NCBI GenBank assembly: GCA_019916065.1
Contig: CM034241.1
Location: 10,763,223-10,827,222 of the forward strand
Reading direction: 5' to 3'
DNA from: Vitellaria paradoxa
Lineage: Eukaryota; Streptophyta; Magnoliopsida; Ericales; Sapotaceae
Length of the DNA stretch: 64,000 nt
The position numbers and the translations under genes are program-made. The first letter of the stretch is position 1. Every line of letters starts with the position of its first letter. Shown in pieces: positions 11,046-21,574 of the stretch. The notes beneath the pieces were generated by a model. That model was not told the DNA's origin. It worked only from the letters and a program-made list of their open reading frames with translations, and made no database searches.

Positions 11046-13074
11046 CTTTTACCTTTTTATTTTATTATTTTATGGAATATAAAGATAATAAATAGCTCTT
11101 TGGACTCATATTAAATTTTAGAAAAACATTTATAAGTTTTTATTTATTCAAAATAATTTTAATAAATTTTCAATCATCATCTTATTTATAACCAAACCTT
11201 TATCATAGGTTTTTGGCTTCAAGATATCCACAAATATTCATAGAATTATTCCAATGTTTAGGAAGGTATTAAATAAGCTTCATTAAATTCACTTAATCAT
11301 AAAATATAGTTATATAACTTGCTAGGTTGACAAAACAATGCCTAAAAATAAATCAAATTTATTTAAGAATGACCAAATGAGAAAAGAACAAGTCCATTGT
11401 TTCTTTTGGGCATTTTATCAAATACTTAGCATTTAAGTTTGAATAAGTCATCCAGCTATCTATGATGAAACTGATTATCTAAGTCAATTATCATCAATAT
11501 TAGAGTGTCAAATAATACATAATATCCAGTTTAAAATAATTTCATATTAATAGAAATTATTAACATGACAATAACTAACAGAAGGTAATTGAAAATTTAA
11601 ATAAATCTTTAAATATAATATTGTAAAAAAAATCCAAACAAGTATCAATTAAAGGCTAATCAAAAATAGCAACTTGAAAGAAAATTCAGATAAAATAGAG
11701 TAGAACTCCAATATCTATACACTTTATATCTGTATAAACTAGACTTCAAGACCTACAACTTTTATGTTTTACACTTTTTAAAATTCTAAGGTCTAAAGGT
11801 ATAAAAACAGCATTGAATTCAGTTTGTTCAGAAAATACAGTTTTACATATGCTAAGTGGTTTGGGCATAACTTTTGACTCACAAATTAAATTGATGCAAT
11901 TCTTTTTGGGTTGGAAAGAAAACTGAAAGGGTTACAACTTTTATGTTTTAGCCGAAGCCTAATTCCACCATTTTAGGGGTCAAAAGCACATAAACATTTA
12001 CAAATAGAGAGCTGTCAGCATACTGAGTTACATCAATCAAAATTTTGGCTTCCCTACCCCCAATATACCGGTATTTATTTTTATCAAAATCAAGTTTCAT
12101 ACTTCAAACCCAGAAAAGGCATCAAATATATTTTAGGAGGTTCGCCATCCTACCTCAATGAAGATATTAATGACCAATTCTGAGAAGAAAAAAAAATGAG
12201 TTGAGCTTTGAACACCACCCAATTGAAAAGTTCCAAGCCTTTCTTCTTCCTCCAAGCAACACCAAATCTCCAACCACACTAAAATAATGTTTTATTTATT
12301 TTTTTCTCTTATTTTCTTCTCTTTGAAGACACACAAATTTATAGGGAGTGTAGAGAAAGTGTCGATATAGAAAAACGAGCTCCACTACCTAGACTTGAAA
12401 ACCACTAAAGTAGCATTATGTATTAGGTAGTATAATCCAAATAATCTATCTTAGCCTTTTTGACTATCTAGCCACATAATTTAAGATAGGTGTTGAAGGA
12501 TGGGTGAAGATAGGTGGCATGATCCGGGAATCATGCTAGTTTTTTGACAAATTAAACAAAATACTTTAAATCTTGCTAGCTTTTTGACAAAATACTTTAA
12601 TTCATGCTAGCTAATTTATTTGGAAGAATGCTTTAAGGTCATCAATGTAGGGTCTTTTTTTTGACTAATTAGCCAAATAATTTGTAAGATTGTGAGAGAT
12701 ATATGGAAGAAAGGATGGATGGAAATAAAGTTTGCCAGAAAATAATTTAGAGCTACTATTCATGAGTCAACTCAGTGAGTGATAAAGTGAGTTGAAGTGA
12801 GTTGAGGTGAGTCAAAGAAAAGGTTGACCCATGGGTTAATGGGTTTCGTTTGAACCAAATAGGTAATTGGGCTAGGAAGTGTTTAGATAAAAATTTTAGA
12901 AATTCTACGTAAAACTTCCACATAGGGTGAAATTAAATCCGAAAATCTTTCTAACTAATTTTATCATTCTAAAAATTTTTTAAATCCTTAATTTTTTTTC
13001 TAGATTTTTGCTATAACAAATATCACTACACACTTAAGGAAATTAATTAAGAAAAAAAAATTCAGGTTATTACA

Positions 13075-13079
13075 CAATT
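13075..13079. repeat. Target-site duplication CAATT, right copy
   Basis: It pairs with 1141-1145. The outer element resumes here with GGTGCATTG. Confidence 0.9.
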
Positions 13080-14000
13080 GGTGCATTGAAAACAAAGTGA
13101 AGAACAAACGAGTTATGATTATGTGCAACCCCACAAGAAAAGAATAATAGGCTCAAAAGCTCACCATTGGGAGTATAAGTCTCCATCTAGTCCAAGAATG
13201 CTCAATTAACCAATGTTAAACAAAATCTACTCCTAAGCACATAAACTCTTCTCTATGATAAATAAAAATGCACAAGGTCATTATACAATCAACTTGAACT
13301 AAGTTTCTTATTAAAGCTTGGACAAAACTCCTTTATCACTCTCTCACTCAATTCCACAATCAACCAAACCAAAAAGGGCTAACATGTAGGTACAAATGTG
13401 CTAAATTCATGAATTTAGGCCTAAAGATGCTTAAAATTTTTAAAATTTTGCAATTTTGGCACAGAAGGTCATCATGTAACCCTATCCTCCAACTTAAAAT
13501 TCACATTGTCCTCAATGTGAGAACCATGATGTATATGTGGGTCTGTAGTGTGCGGTTGTGAGCATGATAATGAGCATGAAACAATAACCACAAAAGACAT
13601 TAATAAGAACAAAGCACAAATTAAACCAAACATGCACCCATTATTCAAGCCATTTAAGGCATCACCCAATACATCCCCCCAACTTAGATTCTATAGCACT
13701 CCCAACAACAACAATTATATATGCAAAGTACCCATTAGAAGTGCAAAACTAAATAAAAGGGAGAGGAAGGAGATTACCTCAAGTGCTTCCTTATTTGAAG
13801 AAAATAAGAGAACTTGAGCACTTTATTTCTTTGAATTAAATTTTACTAAAAGAAAAATAAAACTTCTACGAGAGAAAATGTTAGATAAACAAATAAAAGT
13901 AAACTAAAAGAAAAATAACATTAAATCTAGGTAGAAAGAAAACAAAAATAAATAAATAAAATCTAATCTACTAATATACAAAGTTTAATGCAAAAATATA
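13080..14000 (-). other. Non-coding stretch of the outer element downstream of gag
   Basis: On the minus strand this lies between the end of the gag-like frame and the point where element A inserted. Short open frames overlap on both strands without recognisable motifs. No pol motif was found, which is unusual because pol should begin here in an autonomous element. Confidence 0.5.
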
Positions 14001-15638
14001 TTATCCAACTCCTAATCTTTCCCAAGCCTCACCAAACGGTTTTAGAAACAAAATATTCTCCTTGGGTCCAGGAGGTACCGAGAATGAGTGGGCTCCTAGT
14101 ATAGGGAACACTGGATAGTGTATGGCCTTGTGGAGATCCTTAAATCCCAAATATGGCCCAAAGTCATGCGCATATGTGAACATAGAATGTGGTTGTGTGT
14201 TCTCTAGTATCACCTTGACACCTAAAAAGTCAATGCAAATTACCTCTTTGGTCTCCACCACTTCCTTAAATGTGTGGTTAGTCTCAGTCAAAACATGTTT
14301 AGTTCCCTTAGTAAGATTCCCAGTTGGGGTGAGGGTAAGAGAGGAGAGGTGTGCACCACTCTCACTCTCAGGCCTGTCTATTGAACTCTCAAGGGATGAT
14401 AAAGAAAATTCACTCTTATGAGAGTCCTGTGGACTTGAAGTAGGAACCTAACCATAATTAGAATCATACTTCCACTCAAATGTAGGGGTCTCAACAAGTA
14501 AGTCATCAAATATATTATCCCTAGTAGAAAAAGATATATCGAAAGTGGTCTCAGTGAGTGGTATGGTAGAACATGATGAAACTAAACTGACTGGCTCAAC
14601 AGTGTGCTCCCCTAAACCTATGGCATCAAAGCTCTTAGAATGAATATTAGGACTCTTCAAGGTCAATTGAGTTGTTAGGGTGGGATAAGCTTCAAGCTCC
14701 ACGGTGGTGTTGGTCGGCATGTCCTCCAGACTCTCAATAAATGAAGTCTCATGCATATTAGAGTCTGGTGGGAATAAGTTAAAGGGCTCATTCCCTTCAC
14801 TATCCCAACCATCGTCGAAATAGTCACTCCACTCAAAGTCTAACGTTTTTGAATTAGGATTTTCTTGTGCAAGTAACAAAAAGGTCCTAGATTCAGCAAT
14901 TTTAGCTTCAGTGAGTGGACGGACATAAGGACATACTGTGGACTCAAATAATGTATCATCTAATATAGAGTCAATATATGTGGAGGTCTCATGTGCACTG
15001 GAATCTACTTTTAAACTAATTTCTTCCCTATGTTGAGTTTGCTCACAGAGTGACTCAAAAAAATCCCATGCCAATTCTGGAGTAAAGTCAAGAAATTTAC
15101 CCCCAGATAACTCAACAATGTGGCGCATCTCTAAAAATAAACCATTATAGAAATTTTTAATGATGCACCATAACTCAAGATTATAATCTGGATAAGAGTT
15201 TAATATATTTTTAAACCTCTTCCAACATTGATAAATTTCTTCACCACAATTTTGAGAAAAATTTTCAATTTCAAATCGTAGGCTGAAGTTTTGAAAAATA
15301 GGGAGAAAGGTCATAATAAATTCATTTTGTAACTCTTCCCAAATATTAACGTCCCAAGTAGCAGCACAACACCATTTGTCGGCCACTTCGCATAATGATA
15401 ACGGAAAAAAATTATACCTAAAAGTGTTATCTATGTCACCGTTTGTGCAATAGATACAAATTGACTCAAATTTTTCTAAATGAACTCTAGGGTCCTCATA
15501 TTCGAGTCCATAAAATTTAGGTAGCATAGAAAACGTTTTTAGAGAAAAATTAATTTCATAAATGTTGCCTAAATAACCAATGAGTGGGTGGGTGGTATCT
15601 GGTGAACTAGAATTATAAGACAAATAATCCATGTTCAT
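14001..15638 (-). pseudogene. gag-like protein of the outer element; one frame with a single in-frame TAG
   Basis: The first 396 codons (15638-14448) start MNMDYLSYN and contain the retrotransposon gag pattern. LPKFYGLEYEDPRVHLEKFE is followed by FPLSLCEVADKWCCA, FIMTFLPIFQN and IYQCWKRFKNILNSYPDY, then IKNFYNGLF and ELSGGKFLDFTPELAWDFFE. A Ser/Thr/Glu-rich acidic tail follows. At 14450-14448 there is a TAG, yet the same frame stays open for 149 more codons to 14001. That second part has HDFGPYLGFKDLHKAIHYP and ends LFLKPFGEAWERLGVG. The stop may be a mutation, or a leaky stop could give a longer product; sequence alone does not decide. No CCHC knuckle is seen. The gag domain call is based on motif memory, not a search. 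Confidence 0.7.
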
Positions 15639-16122
15639 GATATTTTTTTTTTTTTTTTACTGCTGAAGAGATAAAGGAGGAAAAAGAATTATTATTATTA
15701 TTATTAGTAGTAGTAGTAGTAGTAGTAGTATTATTATTATATAAAAAGGTTTTATAAAACTATTGGAAAAAGAGAAAATAAAAAGATTAAGTGGTTCGGA
15801 CCATTAACTTGCGGTTGAGATCGCATCTTGCGTGGTTAGGACCGCAGAAGTTATATCTAGGGACTAAAAAGAAAAACGGTAAACTTTTCTCTTTTTTTTT
15901 TTTTTTTTAACGAAAACGAGATATAATGTAAATATACTTTTAACTAAAATAAAATATAAAATAATTTTTTTACTGAAATAAAAAAACAGTGCAAGTTTTT
16001 TTTTTTTAATTGTAGTAAACCGAACTAAAAAAAAATTTATATATATAATTTTTTATTAGAAAATCACAAATAAAATTAACCTATAATAACCTAGAAAATT
16101 AGAAATTTTTTCTTGATTCCCC
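15639..16122 (-). other. Leader of the outer element between primer-binding site and gag
   Basis: AT-rich and non-coding. It holds a poly-A/T tract, the ATT/AGT trinucleotide microsatellite at 15688-15740 and a short GC-richer patch (15791-15860) with repeated GTGGTT-GGACCGCA-like words. Downstream it meets the solo LTR inserted at about 16122. Confidence 0.5.
15688..15740. repeat. Trinucleotide microsatellite (ATT)n(AGT)n(ATT)n
   Basis: About seven ATT units, then eight AGT units, then ATT again. This is a compound microsatellite and could be polymorphic between individuals. Confidence 0.9.
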
Positions 16123-16876
16123 TGTCACGCCCTAGATTTTCATAATCGAATGCCCAGGGTTGACTTGGGATTTATTTGTTAGGTATAAAAATAAGATGAT
16201 AATAACACGCTGTCACACCCCAGAATTTTCTTCCAAACTGAGGTAGACCCGCAAGAAAAATTTAAGATATTCAAAATCCCTTGTTTATCCTAAACAATAT
16301 TTATAAGTCATTGGACTAAACCATTTGATGGGATTTCAACTACAGGGCACAAAATAAAGATAGAGAAAAATATTACAGGGCCATCTAAGTGTCCCAACCA
16401 CGCAATTAACATTACATACCAAATACAAGCAAATTAGGTCTAAGCTTAATAATTACAACCATCCAACAATTGTTACAGACCAAAAATAAAGTCCTCCAGC
16501 TCTGCGCAGGAAATAAGAAAAAAAAATAGATAACTCTTCTGATGGAATATTTAAGAGAAATTAATCTCTTTCCAGCTCATCTTCTATATCTCTGTGCTTA
16601 ATATCCTGAAAAAAATATTCCCACAAGGGGTGAGCTACTAAAGCCTAGTAATCAGAATCTTCTAGGTGCCTATATGCAGTGGTTGTAATACTACACTGTA
16701 TTAAGTGACCCATTACAGTGAATGTGCTTAAGTGGCATACTGTTTATGCAACAATTAATTCAATAGATCTCGACTAAATAATGTAAATTATACTTATAAT
16801 GGTTCGATGAAACCGTCACCGTAACTACTATTTTACTTACATATAAAAAAAATTAAATATTAATGTGTGTACCACA

Positions 16877-16980
16877 ATGAAGTCTGTGTCGCAGTGGTAG
16901 GGATCTCAGATTTAGATCTTCAAGGTCTCGGGATCAAACCCCGTAGCGATACAGGTTTCATATATATATATATATATATT
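16877..16980 (+). repeat. tRNA-like/SINE-like module 1, solo LTR copy
   Basis: Third copy of the module at 1903-2000, with CGGGATCAAACCCCG as the box B-like part and a TA tail. Confidence 0.5.
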
Positions 16981-17708
16981 TTATAAAATATTCATCGAGA
17001 GGAATTAAATATAATTAAATAATTCCAACACATCATTCATACTTAACAAGAGAAGTTGCTAGTCACAGTAAAATTTTGTAACGGAGTTTAATCTAAATCC
17101 TCCTAAGATAATCATACTCCTATCCTCCTCTACCCCCAGCCTTGGGAACCAGTGACTTTACGGGCTTAGCATCCAATGCATTCCGACGGTGTCACCTACC
17201 AAAAAAAAACCTAACCGTCGCGACCGGCTACCTGACTGGCCAGGTCAAAAGGGAGCATCTCCCAAATAAAATGCATGTTTCCATCTTTATCTAAAAGGCC
17301 ATTTCTACCCACCCATCACCCCATTGCCAAAAATAACTTTAGCACCGAGTGTCTTAATTTCTTCTCACTTTACATTCCAATGGTACCTTGTATGGAAATA
17401 AGACATTTTTAATAACAACCGGCAATGTTCCCGGGTGATGAATCAAAAGTGAGATTATTCAGTCACATGCAGTATATTTTTAAGCACTTTATCTAAATTC
17501 ATAATTTAATAATAATTATCAATAAATCAAAAATTTAACATAGTCACCAATATAATTATCACAAAGGTAGGTACTACATGCAAATTAACAAGTAGCAAGT
17601 AAAAAAAAAAATTAGAATACGAATTAGTATTTTAGTTAATTGTTTTGACAAGTTTACCGTACCACATTTGATAAAAATAAAATTATTTCTAATGGTATAT
17701 TAATTAAA

Positions 17709-17796
17709 CCGAGGTTGGTAGCTTAGTGGGTGGGCGACCCTAATTGCGATTTAAAGTCGCAAGTTCGAACCTCATTGGCTGCAAATCTCAATTTTT
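17709..17796 (+). repeat. tRNA-like/SINE-like module 2, solo LTR copy
   Basis: Third copy of the module at 2726-2817, with TAGCTTAGTGGGTGGGCGAC and the box B-like GTTCGAACC at 17763-17771. Confidence 0.5.
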
Positions 17797-19848
17797 GCCT
17801 CTTTTACCTTTTATTTTATTATTTTATGGAATATAAAGATAATAAATAGCTCTTTGAACTTATATTTAATTTTAGAAAAATTTATAAGTTTTATTTTATT
17901 TTTTTTAAATAATTTGAATAAATTTTTCAACCATCATCTTCTTTATAATCAAACCCTTATCATAGGTTTTCAGTTTCAATATATCCACAAATGTCCATAG
18001 AATTATTCCAATGTTTAGGAAGGTATTAAATAAGTTTCATTAAATTCACTTAATCATAAAAATATAGTTATATAACTTGCTAGGTTGACAAACAATACCT
18101 AAAAATAAATCAAATTCATTTAAGAAAGGCCAAATGAGAAAAGAACAAGTCCATTGTTTCTTTTGGGCATTATATCAAATACTTAGCATTTTAGTTTGAA
18201 TAAGTCATCCCACTATCCCTGATGAAACTGATTATCTAAGTCAATTATCATCAATATTAGAGTGTCAAATAATACATAATATCCAGTTTAAAATAATTTC
18301 ATATCAATAGAAATTATTAACATGACAATAACTAATAGAAGGTAATTAGAAATTTAAATAAATCTTTAAACATAATATTAAAAAAAAAAATCCAAACAAG
18401 CATCAATTAAAGGCTAAGCAAAAATAGCAGCTTGAAAGAAAATTCAGATAAAATAGAGCAGAACTCTAATATCTATAAAATTTATATCGGTAGAAACTAG
18501 ACTTCAAGACCTACAACTTTTATGTTTTATACTTTTTAAAATTCTAAGGTTTAAAGGTGCAAAAACAGCCTTGAATTCAGTTTGTTCATAAAATACAGTT
18601 TTACACGTGCTCAGTATTTTGGGCATAACTTTTGACTCACAAATCAGATTGATGCAATTCTTTTTGGGTTGGAAAAAAAACTAAAAGGGCTACAACTTTT
18701 ATGTTTTAGCCGAAGCCTAATTCCACCGTTTTAGGGGTCAAAAGCACATAAGAAGTTACAAATAGAGAGCTGTCAGCATACTGAGTTACATCAGTCAAAA
18801 TTTTGGCTTCCCTACCCCCAATATACGGGTATTTATTTTTATCACAATCAAGTTTCATACTTCAAACCAGAAAAGGCATCAAATATATTTTAAGAGGTTC
18901 ATCATCCTACCTCAATGAAGATATTGGTGTCCAAGCCTGTAAAGGAAAAAGGAGTTGAGCTTTGAACACCACCCAATTGAAAATTTTAAAGCCTTTCTTC
19001 TTCCTCCAAACAACACCAAATGTCCAACCACGCTTGATAAAAATATATATTTTTTTCTTTCTTATTGTTTTTCTTCTCTTTGAAGGCACACAATTTATAA
19101 GAATCATGGGAGTGTAGAGAAAGATATTGGTGGAGAAAATAATCATGCTTCAAATCAACTAAGGTAAGATCATGCATATATAATTGGTAGCATGATCCAA
19201 GAATCATGCTTACTTTTTGACTATCTAACCATATAATTTAAGAAAGGTGTTGGAGGATGGATGAGGATGGGTGGCATGATTTGGGAATCATACTAACTTT
19301 TTGACAAATTAAACAATCATGCTAGCTTTTTGACAAATTAACAAAATGCTTTAAATCATGCTAGCTTTCAAACAAAATGCTTTAAATCTTGTTTGCTAAA
19401 TAATTTGAAAAAGATGCTTTAAGGTCATCAATGTAGGGTCTTCTCTTTGTCTAATTAGTCAAATAATTTTGAAAGATGGTTAGAGTGTATGGAAGATGGA
19501 AAATGAAGTTGTCGGGAAATAATTTAGAGCAACTATTCATGAGTCAACTCATTGAGTGATAAAGTGAGTTGAAGTGAGTTGAGGTGAGTCAAAGAAAAGG
19601 GTAGACCCATGGGTTAATGGGCTTGGTTTGAACCAAATAAGTAATTGGGCTAGGAAGTGTTTGGATAAAAATTTTAGAAATTCTACATTAAACTCCCACA
19701 TATGGTGAAATTCAATCCGAAAATCTTTCTTACTAATTTTATTATTCCAAAAATTTTCAAATCCTCAATTTTCTAGATTTTTACTATAACAAATATCACC
19801 ACCACACTTAAGCAATTTAATTAAGAAAAAAATTCAGGTTATTACATT

Positions 19849-19864
19849 CCCGGCAACAGCGCCA
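19849..19864 (-). other. Primer-binding site of the outer element (tRNA-Asp type)
   Basis: The minus strand reads TGGCGCTGTTGCCGGG, one change from the common plant Tat/Athila primer site TGGCGCCGTTGCCGGG, which pairs with tRNA-Asp. It follows AAGTTTT, typical of the LTR end of that group. Its last bases overlap the target duplication of the solo LTR. Confidence 0.75.
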
Positions 19865-20219
19865 AAAACTTGACTGCTTCTAAATATTTTGTCTAAAATA
19901 ACTCCCAAGTGAAAGGGTGTGCAGTGTAGCTTTAAACTCGGTGAGTCCGAGGTCAAATCCACAGGGAACCTAATGTTAATTCTTTTCTAAGTTATTTCAG
20001 TTTAATTAATTTACTATATTAATTTATTAAACGAAAAGATTAAAGGTTTGATTTGGTTTTGAAAGATTGTTTACAAAATAAAATAAGGCTAATAAACTAA
20101 ACATAGCAACTTAATAAAACATAAATTTAAACTAAATAATTCAATACCAACTAATTAACTATTGAAAGCTAATAAAATACTAAAAGCAAAATTTAAATTT
20201 AGTTTCAACAAGTCTAATG

Positions 20220-20706
20220 AACGCGTATTGATTTAGCTTACAAATTAGGGCGGATCCAATTTTTAGGTTGAATAACAAAGTTTACCTCGAACTGAAATCA
20301 CATTTAGGATTAACAATCCGGTAAAGATTTTCAATAGAGATTATTTAAATAAAAAGTTCCCTCAACCCAAAATCACGTTTAGGATAAATAGGTTGGTAAA
20401 GATCTTCAATAAAAATCCATTTGAAAATTAGTTTAGCTCAATCCGAAATCGCGTTTAGGATAAACGGATTAGTAAGAATATTCAACAAAAACTCATTTAA
20501 TCCAGATTAATTTTTATTTATTTCAAAAATATTAAGAAATTTTTAATCTTATAAAATTATCAGGGATTTCAGAGAATGTGATCAATTTTATAAGTTTTCA
20601 AAAGCTTCTGTATAAATGAAAATTGAATCCGTATAAATGTATTTAACCTTAGTTTTGGATCCGCCCATCTTTGATGGGCTAAATCAATACGAACTCTTAA
20701 TCTAAC
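20220..20706. repeat. Inverted repeat around the tandem repeats
   Basis: CGTATTGATTTAGC plus GGGCGGATCCAA on the left (20223-20265) recurs inverted as TTGGATCCGCCC plus GCTAAATCAATACG on the right (20652-20695), separated by about 390 bases. The arms could form a stem in RNA or single-stranded DNA. Confidence 0.75.
20282..20500. repeat. Three degenerate tandem repeats
   Basis: Each unit carries a phrase like CTCAACCCAAAATCACGTTTAGGAT followed by AA(A/C)..GG(A/T)TRGTAAAGAT..TTCAATA. The units start near 20284, 20361 and 20429 and vary in length by insertions. They lie inside the larger inverted repeat. Confidence 0.7.
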
Positions 20707-21574
20707 ATTATAACAATCAAATAAACAAAATAATGAAGAAGTAGAGGAAGAGATACATACTTCATAGATAAACTCATGAAAATGAATATGCAAACTTCAA
20801 TCCACAAACTTGAATGTACAGAAACTCTCCCTCTCCAAAAATCTCTATTCAGAAAATAAAACTAAAACTAAACTATAAAAAAAGAAAAAAAAAAACTTCT
20901 GTAATAAAAAAACTTCTCTGCCGAAATCCCCCCTCTTTTTTTCTTGTCAATCTCTGTCTCTATATATATATATAAATTACATCAAATTGATTCTCCATAT
21001 GGCATTCCGTAGCATTGCCAAAAACAAAACAATTACTGCATTTTTCCATTCGAAATTGCCATTCACGAAACTGTGATTTTGGATCTGCATGTAGAGGTGG
21101 TCTGGACCAAGGGTTGGGTGGTTGGGACTGCAGGAGAGAGGGTTGGGACCGCACGTCTTGCAGTTGGGACTGCAACTTGGGCTACTGTTTTGTCATTTTA
21201 TTCAAAAACACAACAATCCCGTTCTTCTCAAATCTGTGAATTAAAGAAGGGTCAGAACTTCATCTCCACCGTTCAGAATGAAAATCTTTGTGTCTGGAAG
21301 CTACTGTTAAAATTTGAGGCCGATCCAACAGTTGATCGTCGTACACTTGCTATTTAAAGTTGCTATGCTGGGCAAAGAAATTCTGCATCTTTTCTGTTTG
21401 TTTTTTTTTTTCCTCTTGTTCAAGCTATTGTTCCTCATCTACTTTTCCGCTATCTTCACTCTTTTTCATGCTTTTTCTATATTTCCAAATATAAATAAAA
21501 TTAAACTTCAAATATATATAAATAAAATAAAATTACATGATATAAATCTAAATTATAACTAAATGATTACACTT

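Larger units (their letters stand above)
1146..13074 (-). mobile_element. Full-length chromovirus-type Ty3/gypsy retrotransposon (element A), degraded
   Basis: Two LTRs of about 3.7 kb (1146-4840 and 9376-13074) flank a 4.5 kb internal region read on the minus strand. The order is primer-binding site (9372-9360, tRNA-iMet type), gag with CCHC knuckle, protease, reverse transcriptase, RNase H, integrase and a C-terminal chromodomain-like segment, then a polypurine tract beside 4841. This is the Tekay/Del-like chromovirus order. Stops and frame breaks interrupt every domain, so it cannot make a polyprotein. The LTRs differ at several positions per hundred bases, which suggests an old insertion. 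A perfect 5-bp duplication (CAATT) shows it inserted into the outer element. Confidence 0.93.
9376..13074 (-). repeat. 5' LTR of element A (right copy)
   Basis: It starts TGTCATGCCC and ends TTATTACA on the plus strand and matches 1146-4840 throughout, including both tRNA-like modules (10133-10232 and 10954-11045). Differences from the left LTR are mostly single-base changes and small indels. It would carry the element promoter on the minus strand. Confidence 0.93.
16122..19846 (-). mobile_element. Solo LTR of the element A family
   Basis: The 3.7 kb stretch from TGTCACGCCC (16123) to TTATTACA (19846) matches both LTRs of element A from end to end and has no internal region. It is flanked by TTCCC at 16117-16121 and 19847-19851, a 5-bp duplication with one extra C at the left junction. 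This is the footprint left when two LTRs recombine and delete the internal part. The insertion interrupts the outer element right at its tRNA-Asp primer-binding site. Confidence 0.9.
1..21565 (-). mobile_element. Outer gypsy-type LTR retrotransposon, apparently non-autonomous, cut by the window edge
   Basis: Read on the minus strand this runs from a 5' LTR (about 21565 down to 19871) through a primer-binding site complementary to tRNA-Asp (19864-19849), a leader, a gag-like frame (15638-14001) and a long non-coding 3' part that leaves the window at position 1. Removing two later insertions (1146-13074 and about 16122-19846) leaves roughly 6 kb with no protease, reverse transcriptase, RNase H or integrase. 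It therefore looks like a gag-only derivative of the Tat/Athila group. The tRNA-Asp primer site and the gag type support that group; the right LTR boundary is an estimate, because the opposite LTR lies outside the window. Confidence 0.6.
19871..21565 (-). repeat. 5' LTR of the outer element (right border estimated)
   Basis: On the minus strand it ends GAAGCAGTCA just before the primer-binding site. GGTGAGTCCGAGGTCAAATCC at 19939-19959 is a word often seen near the LTR end of plant Tat-type elements. The LTR contains three degenerate repeats (20282-20500) and an inverted repeat (20220-20265 with 20652-20706). I set the right border where the sequence switches to the oppositely oriented element. 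It cannot be confirmed because the 3' LTR is outside the window. Confidence 0.5.

Noticed and set aside
13548..13817. 89-codon plus-strand frame
   Set aside because: Lies in the non-coding 3' part of the outer element, with low-complexity Asn/Lys content and no motif.
20569..20793. 74-codon minus-strand frame in the outer LTR
   Set aside because: Overlaps the inverted repeat of the LTR and shows no known motif.
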